DNA from: Caballeronia novacaledonica
Lineage (GTDB): Bacteria; Pseudomonadota; Gammaproteobacteria; Burkholderiales; Burkholderiaceae
Assembly: GCF_900258035.1 (NCBI RefSeq)
Contig: NZ_OGTP01000003.1
Coordinates: 248,001 to 312,000, forward strand
Reading direction: 5' to 3'
DNA: 64,000 nucleotides
The notes under the pieces are model-generated. The model worked only from the letters and a program-made list of their open reading frames with translations, searched no databases and was not told the DNA's origin. The translations under genes were made by a program, and so were the position numbers. Shown piece by piece: positions 56,906 through 64,000 of the stretch; position 1 is the stretch's first letter, and each line of letters opens with the position of its first letter.

Positions 56906-58441
56906 TCAGCGATTCGCGGTTTGTGCCGCAGGGGCGGGCGCTTCCACGCCGCCCGTCTCGCGATCCATCTGCGCCACATCCCAGCCGCCGCCGAGCGCCT
57001 TCACCAGTCCCACAGACGACACCATGCGCTGCCCCGCGATATTCGCGAGCTTCTGCTGCGCGGTGAACGCGGTGGTCTGCGCGGTGAGCACGCTAATGAA
57101 CGCGACCGTTCCCGCCTTGTATTGATTGTTGATGATCGCGAGCGCCTGCTGCGCCGATTCGACGGCCTGTTGCTGCACGACGATTTCCTTCTCCAGAATG
57201 CGCAGCGACGCGAGATTGTCCTCGACGTCCTGAAACGCGGTCAGCACCGTCTGCCGATACGTCGCAACATTCTGGTCGTAGACTGCGCGCGCGGCTTCGG
57301 TGCGCGCGGACCGCAGGCCGCCATCGAAGAGGGTCGCGGCGATGTCCGGCCCGAGCGTCCAGAAGCGCGAGGGCGCGCGCAGCAATTGCGACAGCACAGA
57401 GCTTTCGAAGCCGCCTTGCGCAGAAAGCGTGAGCGTCGGGAAATACGCGGCCATTTCGATGCCGATCTGCTCGTTCGCCGCCGCCGCCTTGCGCTCCGCC
57501 GACGCGATATCCGGCCGTCGTTCGAGCATCGCGGACGGCATTTGCACCGGCACGGTGGGCGGCGTGGCGTCGAGCGGTATCGGCGGAATGGAGAAGGTTG
57601 ACGCCGGCTCGCCGACGAGCACCGCGATGGCGTGCTCGAACTGCGCGCGCGCGACGCCGTTATCGATGGCGGAAGCCTGCGCGGATTGCAGTTGCGTCTG
57701 CGCCTGAATCACGTCGGAGCGCGCGACGATGCCTTGCGCGTATTGATTCTGCGTGAGCTTGAGCGACTGCTCGTAGGCCGCGACGGTTTCGTCGAGGAGC
57801 TTCTGCTGCGCGTCGAGCGAGCGCAACTGGAAATAAGTCTGCGCGAGCGTGGCCTGCGCGGACAGGCGCGCGTTGGCGAGATCGGCTGCGGCGCCCTGTT
57901 GCCCGGCCTTCTGGGCAGTGACCGTGCGCGACACGCTGCCCCACAGGTCCGGTTCCCACGACGCGTCGAGCGAGAGGCTGTACTGGTTGTTCACCGAACC
58001 CTGCTGGCCGAGGCTCGAACTGCTGGTCGACCGGTTGCCCGCGCCCGTTCCTGAACGCGAAGCCGATGCCGACGCACCGATGGTCGGGAAATACGCCGCA
58101 CGCGCTTCGCCGACGAGCGCGCGCGCCTGCCGGTACGCGGCCGCGAACTGTGCGATGCTCTGATTCGATTGATTCAGGCGCCCTTGGAGTTCGTTCAGGC
58201 GTTCGTCGTTGTAGATGGTCCACCAGGTGCCGCGATCGGTCTGGTCGGCGGGCTGCGCGACCTTCCAGCCTTCGGGCGCTTCCTTGTAACTGGCCGGGAC
58301 CGCCGTCGTGGGGCGCTGGTAGTCGGGGCCGACCGCGCAACCGGCGATGAACATCGCAAGCGCGGCGGCGAGCGCCGTGGCGGTCAGCGGGCGCGTGACG
58401 GTGAGAGCGGGAAAGGCTGGAAGAGCGGGGCGATGCGGCAT
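56906..58441 (-). CDS. outer-membrane efflux lipoprotein (OprM/NodT family)
   Basis: TolC-like outer-membrane factor (511 aa) of tripartite drug efflux pumps. The lipobox FIAGC places the lipid Cys at residue 35; CAVGPDYQRP and WWTIYNDERLNEL are typical of the OprM/NodT subgroup, followed by two OEP repeats of coiled-coil and beta strands. It lies near a MarR/MFS pair but no HlyD-type adaptor gene is present. Confidence 0.93.
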   Translation of the reverse strand: MPHRPALPAFPALTVTRPLTATALAAALAMFIAGCAVGPDYQRPTTAVPASYKEAPEGWKVAQPADQTDRGTWWTIYNDERLNELQGRLNQSNQSIAQFAAAYRQARALVGEARAAYFPTIGASASASRSGTGAGNRSTSSSSLGQQGSVNNQYSLSLDASWEPDLWGSVSRTVTAQKAGQQGAAADLANARLSAQATLAQTYFQLRSLDAQQKLLDETVAAYEQSLKLTQNQYAQGIVARSDVIQAQTQLQSAQASAIDNGVARAQFEHAIAVLVGEPASTFSIPPIPLDATPPTVPVQMPSAMLERRPDIASAERKAAAANEQIGIEMAAYFPTLTLSAQGGFESSVLSQLLRAPSRFWTLGPDIAATLFDGGLRSARTEAARAVYDQNVATYRQTVLTAFQDVEDNLASLRILEKEIVVQQQAVESAQQALAIINNQYKAGTVAFISVLTAQTTAFTAQQKLANIAGQRMVSSVGLVKALGGGWDVAQMDRETGGVEAPAPAAQTANR

Positions 58442-58627
58442 CTGCTTGTCGGGATTCCTGTCGGCGCCGCTCCGTTCGATGCGACGGACGCGGCAAGCCG
58501 AAATGGTAACGGAACGCGACGGGCGCTCGTTTTGCGCGCTCGTCAGGCAGACGTTAGCGTAACGGGTTCGCCGTAAGGCGGGTGTTACGCGGCAGCGGGA
58601 ATCGGTTACGACGCGTTACGGGTGCCG

Positions 58628-58909
58628 TCACGCGCCGCTGGCGCCGCCACCGCCGGGGCACGGCGCGGCGAGCAGGGATCGGGTGGGCGTCTTCTTCGGC
58701 GTGGATGCTGCCGCCTTGCGCCGGGTCCGGTTCTCGAACCATCCCATTCCCAGCACCACGAACGAACCGCCCGGCAGCAGGAACACGATCAGATACAACG
58801 CGAGTTTCCACGAACTCAGCTTCGGCGGGACGAAGTGGCGGGAAGCGTTGACGATCAAGTTGCTAACGGGGCCGAAACGTCGGCGAGCGGTGCGAACAAA
58901 GCGGGTCAT
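58628..58909 (-). CDS. hypothetical small membrane protein
   Basis: Small protein (93 aa) with a basic N-terminus, one hydrophobic helix (LALYLIVFLLPGGSFVVLGMGWF, about residues 36-58) and a basic, Pro/Gly-rich tail. AAGGA lies eight bases before the ATG and a good sigma70 promoter is upstream (58999-59027). It precedes the efflux gene by 186 bp and is divergent from marR. No family recognised. Confidence 0.6.
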   Translation of the reverse strand: MTRFVRTARRRFGPVSNLIVNASRHFVPPKLSSWKLALYLIVFLLPGGSFVVLGMGWFENRTRRKAAASTPKKTPTRSLLAAPCPGGGGASGA

Positions 58910-58998
58910 TGAATGGTCCTTCGGGCGTCGACGAGCGACGGCTGGGGGTCAGAACATAGTCTCGGGCGGCGCATCGAGCGCGTAACTCGTTGCATAGA

Positions 58999-59033
58999 AT
59001 AATATTGACTGAGCAACTACTTTTCAAGATACT
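58999..59033. promoter_or_regulatory. overlapping divergent promoters of marR and the small membrane gene
   Basis: Plus strand: TTGACT (59005-59010), 17 bases, GATACT (59028-59033), for marR. Minus strand: TTGAAA (59022-59027), 17 bases, TATTAT (58999-59004), for the gene at 58909. The two overlap almost fully, so one bound repressor could block both. A dyad TTGC-N19-GCAA spans 58990-59016. Confidence 0.6.
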
Positions 59034-59116
59034 GCTGATTGCTTTTTCGCATCTGTTGCCGTATAGAGACGCGACGCAGTGTCGCAACCACGCATCAGCC
59101 GTTTGATCGATGCCGA

Positions 59117-59611
59117 ATGAATAGCGAACCGCTTTACGATCCCGCCACGATTCAGCTCGAAACGAGCCTCGGCTACTATCTCGCCAAGGCGAGGAACGTG
59201 CTCGTCATGCGAACCGATCAGGCGCTGAAGCCGCTGGATCTCACATCGCCGCAAATCGGTGTGATGTTGCTGCTGGCGTCGGGGCGGGCGCGCACGCCGC
59301 TCGAGTTGTCGCGCGAAATGTCCTACGACAGCGGCTCCATGACGCGCATGCTCGACCGCCTCGAAAAGAAAGGCTTCGTGAGCCGGACGCGCAGCGAGGC
59401 GGATCGGCGAATCGTCGAACTGAGTCTGACGGAGCGCGGGCGCGACGCGGCCGGACAATTGCCAGTGATCGGCGCGGCGGTGCTCAACGAGCAGTTGCGC
59501 GGTTTCAGCCGCGCGGAGCTGGATCTGCTGATCGCGATGCTCGTGCGCATCGTCGATAATTCGCCGGCAGGAGATTGCGCGCCGTGCTCGTTCGATGAAG
59601 CATTACCCTGA
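59117..59611 (+). CDS. MarR-family regulator of efflux
   Basis: MarR/EmrR-type repressor (164 aa) with a winged helix (LDLTSPQIGVMLLLASGRARTPLELSREMSYDSGSMTRMLDRLEKKGF, SEADRRIVELSLTERG). Start at 59117 (MNSEPLYDPATIQLETSLGYYL). It precedes the MFS gene by 124 bp in the same direction and probably represses it and itself through the overlapping promoters at 58999-59033. Confidence 0.92.
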   Translation: MNSEPLYDPATIQLETSLGYYLAKARNVLVMRTDQALKPLDLTSPQIGVMLLLASGRARTPLELSREMSYDSGSMTRMLDRLEKKGFVSRTRSEADRRIVELSLTERGRDAAGQLPVIGAAVLNEQLRGFSRAELDLLIAMLVRIVDNSPAGDCAPCSFDEALP

Positions 59612-59735
59612 TTGATCCGACGAAAGCCGCGTTTTCTTGCGCGGATTTCACTGTCTGAGCAGAGAATGCCGCGACAAGAATAATTTGCGAGTTATGCGCG
59701 TTATTGAGCGCAGTTCACGCGCCGGAGAACCGAAG

Positions 59736-61298
59736 ATGTCCACATCCGCGACCAGCACGCCCGCCACGCCACCCGCGCCCATGCCGCTCACGGGCGGCAT
59801 TCTCGCCCTGTTGACGATGGGCCTCGCGCTCGGCACCTTCATGGAAGTGCTCGACACGTCGATCGCGAACGTCGCGGTGCCGACCATCTCCGGCAATCTC
59901 GGCGTGGCGACGAGCGAAGGCACGTGGGTGATTTCGTCGTACTCCGTCGCGTCGGCGATCGCGGTTCCGCTGACCGGCTGGCTCGCGCGGCGCGTCGGCG
60001 AGGTCAAGCTGTTCACCATTTCCGTGCTGCTGTTTTCGGTCGCATCGGCGCTCTGCGGCCTCGCGCACAACTTCGAATCGCTGATCGCGTTCCGGCTGCT
60101 GCAAGGTCTCGTTTCCGGCCCGATGGTCCCGCTGTCGCAAACCATCCTCATGCGCAGCTATCCGCCGGAAAAACGCGGCCTCGCGCTCGGCCTCTGGGCG
60201 ATGACCGTGATCGTCGCGCCGATTTTCGGCCCGGTGATGGGCGGCTACATCACCGATAACTTCACCTGGCCGTGGATCTTCTATATCAACGTGCCGATCG
60301 GCGTATTTTCGGCGGCGATCGCGTTCTTTCTGCTGCGCGGCCATGAGACGAAGACGACGAAACAGCGCATCGACGGTGTCGGGCTCGCGCTGCTCGTGAT
60401 CGGCGTCGCGAGCCTGCAAATGATGCTCGACCTCGGCAAGGACCGCGACTGGTTCAGTTCCAGTTTCATCGTGACGCTGGCGATCGTGTCGGCGGTGTCG
60501 CTCGCGTTCATGTTCGCGTGGGAGCTGACGGAGAAGGAGCCCGTCATCGATCTTTCGCTGTTCCGCGACCGCAATTTCGCGATGGGCGTGCTCATCACGT
60601 CGCTCGGCTTCCTGGCGTTCTTCGGCTCGGTCGTGGTGCTGCCGCTGTGGCTGCAAACCGTGCTCGGCTACACGCCGTGGCTCGCGGGCCTCGCGACGGC
60701 GCCGGTCGGCATTCTCGCGCTCGTGCTCTCGCCGATGATCGGGCAGAACATGCATCGGCTGAACCTGCGCGTCGTCGCCAGTTTCGCGTTTATGACGTTC
60801 GCGTTCGTGTCGCACTGGAACTCGACGTTCACGCTCGACACGCCGTTCCACGAGATCATCTATCCGCGCCTGATTCAGGGCATCGGCGTTGCGTGCTTTT
60901 TCGTGCCGATGACGACGATCACGCTCTCCAGCGTCTCCGACGAACGGCTGGCGGGCGCGGCGGGATTGTCGAACTTTCTGCGGACCTTGTCGGGCGCGAT
61001 CGGCACGGCGGTCAGCACGACCTTCTGGGAGAACGACATGATCCGCCATCATGCGCGGCTCACGGAATCGGTCACGCCGTATTCGGCGGGAACCACGGCT
61101 TACTCGGATCTGCTTTCGGGACTCGGTTTGTCGGGACAATCGCTGACGGCGCAACTGGATCGCGTGGTGTCGGCGCAGGCGTACATGATGTCGACCAACG
61201 ACTTCTTCCGCATCTCGTTCTATGCGTTTCTCGTGCTGGCCGTGATGGTCTGGCTGACGCGGCCGAAGAAGGGCGCGTCAGCCTCGACGGGACATTGA
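59736..61298 (+). CDS. EmrB/QacA-type (DHA2) MFS drug exporter
   Basis: Fourteen-helix MFS exporter (520 aa) of the DHA2 family. It has the LDTSIANVAVPTISGNL motif near residue 45, WVISSYSVASAIAVPLTGWLARRVG, and the motif C region IFGPVMGGYI. EmrB partners normally need an EmrA (HlyD) adaptor, which is not encoded here. Start at 59736 with GGAG nine bases upstream. Confidence 0.94.
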   Translation: MSTSATSTPATPPAPMPLTGGILALLTMGLALGTFMEVLDTSIANVAVPTISGNLGVATSEGTWVISSYSVASAIAVPLTGWLARRVGEVKLFTISVLLFSVASALCGLAHNFESLIAFRLLQGLVSGPMVPLSQTILMRSYPPEKRGLALGLWAMTVIVAPIFGPVMGGYITDNFTWPWIFYINVPIGVFSAAIAFFLLRGHETKTTKQRIDGVGLALLVIGVASLQMMLDLGKDRDWFSSSFIVTLAIVSAVSLAFMFAWELTEKEPVIDLSLFRDRNFAMGVLITSLGFLAFFGSVVVLPLWLQTVLGYTPWLAGLATAPVGILALVLSPMIGQNMHRLNLRVVASFAFMTFAFVSHWNSTFTLDTPFHEIIYPRLIQGIGVACFFVPMTTITLSSVSDERLAGAAGLSNFLRTLSGAIGTAVSTTFWENDMIRHHARLTESVTPYSAGTTAYSDLLSGLGLSGQSLTAQLDRVVSAQAYMMSTNDFFRISFYAFLVLAVMVWLTRPKKGASASTGH

Positions 61299-61299
61299 G

Positions 61300-61815
61300 T
61301 TACTGAGGCGTGAGCGGCGTCGCCGACTGTCCTGGCTGATCGAGCGGCGTCACCTGCACGCCGCCGGGCGCGGGTGCGGGCGCGGCTTGCGGCGTGCCGG
61401 ATTTGCGCAGTCCCGGACCGTTCCGGATGAACTGCTTGAAGTCGGCGCCCGCTTCCCACGGATTCGGCTGGCAGCCCAGCGGATTGTCGCAATGCGCGGC
61501 GAAACCGATCGTCGCGGTGCCTTCGTTGGTCGGCGTCTTGGTGATCTGATACGCGAGCGCGCGCTTGCCGCTCGACGGTCCGGCGGTCTGGATGATCGAA
61601 TCCGTGACGGTCTGCAGCTTGTATTCCGAATGATTCGTCACCCACACTTGCGCGCGCGCCCACCAGGCGTCGCATTCGGCCTTGCTCATGCACGTGAGCG
61701 GCTGAGTGGCCTGCTCCATGACGGTGCTGCTGACCTGATCCTGCACCGCGCAGCCGCCCATGAGCGCGAGCGACGCCGCTCCCAGCGCGATCGCGCCGAA
61801 CATCTTCTTTTTCAT
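61300..61815 (-). CDS. hypothetical lipoprotein
   Basis: Predicted lipoprotein (171 aa): signal MKKKMFGAIALGAASLALMGGC with lipid Cys22. The mature part has Cys pairs (TCMSKAEC and CDNPLGC) and a WWARAQVWVTNHSEYKLQTVTDSIIQT block also seen in unannotated Burkholderia lipoproteins; the C-terminus is Pro/Ala-rich. Start at 61815 with GGGGGAG upstream. Its stop is 1 bp from the convergent MFS stop. Function unknown. Confidence 0.75.
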   Translation of the reverse strand: MKKKMFGAIALGAASLALMGGCAVQDQVSSTVMEQATQPLTCMSKAECDAWWARAQVWVTNHSEYKLQTVTDSIIQTAGPSSGKRALAYQITKTPTNEGTATIGFAAHCDNPLGCQPNPWEAGADFKQFIRNGPGLRKSGTPQAAPAPAPGGVQVTPLDQPGQSATPLTPQ

Positions 61816-61967
61816 TGCTCCCCCGATCGTCGAAAAGTCGGCCATATTTTGACCCCTCAAATCGGATGACGTTGTGACGCGTTTCCCTCTGTTGCAGAAG
61901 CCGGTAATCATTGCCGGCGCGTAGGGATATCGGTCCGGAAAAATCTGCCTGTCGCGAGCCGGCGCGA

Positions 61968-63587
61968 TCACGCGCTTGCGGGGTTCAGCGTGTAGACCTG
62001 ATACGCCGCGATGAATGCATCGAACGATTCGGTGTCGCTGCTTTCGACCACAGCCTGTTCCACGAGCGATTTCGCCGCAAGCTCTTCCATCGCGCGTTCC
62101 TCGTCGACGGAAAGCGGGCGGGAGCGGAAGTCTTCAGCATGACGCGCGCTGAGTTCGAGCGCGAATTCGTCGAAGGTCTGCTGCTTGTCGCGCATCGTTT
62201 GCAGCACGCGAGCGGACGGCGTGAGCGATGCATCGGCGATACGCGGCCGCAGCGCTGTCAGCGCACGCATGTGTTCTTCGTTGCCGTTGAGCGCGTCGAG
62301 CGTCCTCGCGACGGGTTCGATCGCGTCGAAAAGCTCTTCCGCCCATTGCTGCATCGGCACGCTCGCGCCGTCGCGCTGCAGCGTGAGGCCCGGCTTGCGG
62401 CCTTCCTTCGCCACGACGCTGAAATTGCCGTTCGCTTCGATGCTCGCGTCGTACGGCAGCAGCGGGCTGTCTTCCAGCGCGCAATAGAGCAGATAGGCGT
62501 CGAGAAAACGTGCGGTTTCGAGCGAGATGCCGGTCGGTTCGAACGGATCGATGTCCAGGCAGCGCACTTCGATGTACTGCACGCCGCGCTCCGCCAACGC
62601 GTGCAGCGGACGCTCGCCCGAATGCGTGACGCGCTTTGGGCGGATCGTCGAGTAGAACTCGTTTTCGATCTGCAGCACGTTCGCGTTGATCTGCAGCCAT
62701 TCGCCGTCGCGCCGCGTGCCGATGGCCTCATACGGCGCATACGGCTGACTCACGGCTTTGGCGAGCACGTCGAGATAGGCGTCGAGATTGTCGTAGCTCG
62801 GCAGCAAATCCGCCTGCGCGGGATTGTTCGCGTAGCCGAGATCGCTCATGCGCAGGCTGGTCGCGTGCGGCAGGTGGAACGTGTCGGCATCGAACTTTTC
62901 GAGCTGATGCGCCTTGCCTTCGACGAAGCGTTTATTCAGCGCCGGCGACGCTCCGAACAGATACATCAACAGCCAGTTCGTGCGGCGGAAATTGCGGATC
63001 TGCGCGAAGTAGCGTTCGGACTGAAAGTCTTTCGCGGACAGCGTGCTCGCGTTGTCGAGCGTCTGCCACGCGCGCCACACCGCTTCGTTGAGCGAATAGT
63101 TGTAGTGGATGCCCGCGATGCATTGCATCGTGCGGCCATAACGCAGCGCGAGCCCGCGCCGGTACACGTTCTTCAGCCTGCCGATATTCGACGTGCCGTA
63201 ATAGCCGAACGGAATTTCGTCCTCGGGCGGCAGCGAGTTCGGCATCGAATCGTTCCACAGCAGCTCGTCGCCCATGTGCGCGTAGGCGAAGCGATGCAGC
63301 GCGTCGAGGCGATCGAGCGTGATCGACACATCGGACTCGGCGGGCGTGATGAGCTCGACGAGCGCCTCGGAGTAATCGGTCGTGATGAGCGGATGCGTCA
63401 GCGCCGAACCGAACGAACGCGGATGCGGCGTCATCGCGAGCTTGCCTTGCGGCGTCACGCGCAGACTTTCTTTCTCGATGCCGCGCAAGCCCTGACGCAA
63501 CGCGTCGGCGTGAGGGCCGGACGCGAGCGCGGCAAGCCTGCGCTCGTAAGCGCCGGTCTTGGAGTGAGCGGAATTCTTGTTTGCCAT
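61968..63587 (-). CDS. gshA: glutamate-cysteine ligase
   Basis: Proteobacterial (E. coli-type) GshA (539 aa), which makes gamma-glutamylcysteine, the first step of glutathione synthesis. It has RGIEKESLRVTPQGKLAMTPHP (residues 33-54), TTDYSEALVELITP, and MQCIAGIHYNYSLNEAVW. Start at 63587 (MANKNSAHSKTGAYERRL); an upstream Met would add 21 residues. gshB is not adjacent. Confidence 0.95.
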   Translation of the reverse strand: MANKNSAHSKTGAYERRLAALASGPHADALRQGLRGIEKESLRVTPQGKLAMTPHPRSFGSALTHPLITTDYSEALVELITPAESDVSITLDRLDALHRFAYAHMGDELLWNDSMPNSLPPEDEIPFGYYGTSNIGRLKNVYRRGLALRYGRTMQCIAGIHYNYSLNEAVWRAWQTLDNASTLSAKDFQSERYFAQIRNFRRTNWLLMYLFGASPALNKRFVEGKAHQLEKFDADTFHLPHATSLRMSDLGYANNPAQADLLPSYDNLDAYLDVLAKAVSQPYAPYEAIGTRRDGEWLQINANVLQIENEFYSTIRPKRVTHSGERPLHALAERGVQYIEVRCLDIDPFEPTGISLETARFLDAYLLYCALEDSPLLPYDASIEANGNFSVVAKEGRKPGLTLQRDGASVPMQQWAEELFDAIEPVARTLDALNGNEEHMRALTALRPRIADASLTPSARVLQTMRDKQQTFDEFALELSARHAEDFRSRPLSVDEERAMEELAAKSLVEQAVVESSDTESFDAFIAAYQVYTLNPASA

Positions 63588-63806
63588 TGAACCGATCTGC
63601 GAGGAGCGCGAGCGGCGTGCGCCCGGTCGTATTTTTAGGGTAGCGGGCACTTTAACATCTCGATCTAAGACGTGCTTGCACCCAGAACCAGCAAGGGATT
63701 GCGGGTTTTTCGGGGAATTCGCGCGGCGCGTTGGGGAGCCGCTTTGGGCGGCTCGCGAGGGAAAACGTAGCGCTCGCGCGTCATGTCGACGGCGAGCGCC
63801 CGAGCT

Positions 63807-64000
63807 TCATGCGACTTCGTTGGTTTCGTTGCGGGCGCGCTCGGTTTCGAGCAACGCTTCCTTGCGCGGCTTGCCCCAGCGATAACCCGCGATCGCCCCG
63901 TCCTTGCCGATCACGCGATGACATGGAATCGCGAGCGCCACCGGATTCGACGCGCACGCATTGGCCACCGCCCGCACCGCGCGCGGCGAACCGAGCGATT
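63807..64000 (-). CDS. O6-methylguanine-DNA methyltransferase, C-terminal part
   Basis: The 3' end (64 codons) of an Ada/Ogt gene that runs off the window edge. The active-site segment AIPCHRVIGKDG with the acceptor Cys is intact, preceded by SPRAVRAVANACASNPVAL and followed by GYRWGKPRKEALLETE, which resembles the C-terminal domain of bifunctional Ada. Whether the N-terminal Ada regulator domain is present cannot be seen. Ends at TGA 63807. Confidence 0.9.
   Translation of the reverse strand, partial: SLGSPRAVRAVANACASNPVALAIPCHRVIGKDGAIAGYRWGKPRKEALLETERARNETNEVA

Overview
The window is GC-rich chromosomal DNA from a beta-proteobacterium of the Burkholderiaceae. Protein sequences and gene order (mnmG-rsmG-parA-parB next to the atp operon, gspDEFC plus gspG-N, two liv operons) fit Burkholderia, Paraburkholderia or Caballeronia; the exact genus is inference. 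No rRNA, tRNA, CRISPR array, prophage or insertion sequence was recognised. It looks like core, origin-proximal DNA of the main chromosome.

Layout. 1-7.7 kb: complete F1Fo ATP synthase operon atpIBEFHAGDC on the minus strand, with a good sigma70 promoter before atpI. 7.8-13.5 kb: a permease, then parB, parA, rsmG and mnmG, with two perfect parS sites (11972 and 13515) and one degenerate site (14053). 13.5-25.1 kb: two branched-chain amino-acid-type ABC transporters. The first has a LivM-LivG fusion and two tandem binding proteins; the second is livG-livF-SBP-livH-livM. 25.4-28.2 kb: a GMC oxidoreductase with a divergent LysR regulator. 28.3-38.7 kb: mixed small transcription units (CYTH protein, Lrp regulator, two-component system, SET-domain protein, OYE-family reductase, amidotransferase, MarR protein with a Cys-rich tail, YbdK ligase, CPA2 antiporter). 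35.6-36.4 and 39.1-39.5 kb: two gene-free intervals with DnaA boxes. 39.5-45 kb: mnmC, a DedA-rhodanese fusion, hup, a CobW-type GTPase and a lytic transglycosylase. 45.4-56.9 kb: type II secretion cluster gspDEFC-GHIJKLMN. 56.9-64 kb: an outer-membrane efflux lipoprotein, a MarR/EmrB-type MFS pair, a lipoprotein, gshA and the 3' end of an ada/ogt gene.

The most interesting point is a candidate replication origin. At 39310-39348 an exact DnaA box, a GC cluster, three TAG repeats and an AT-rich stretch lie in the order described for the bacterial basal unwinding system. A second exact DnaA box is at 39521, and six GTTTAC hexamers lie in the same interval. Another DnaA-box cluster is at 35949-36139. 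Long genes to the left run mostly leftward and the hup and gsp genes to the right run rightward, as expected around an origin, and parABS is about 26 kb away. Other points are a parS palindrome that doubles as an intrinsic terminator, an MnmC whose methyltransferase half has lost its signature motifs, a CobW GTPase without its CxCC motif, and a LivF with arginine in place of the Walker A lysine.
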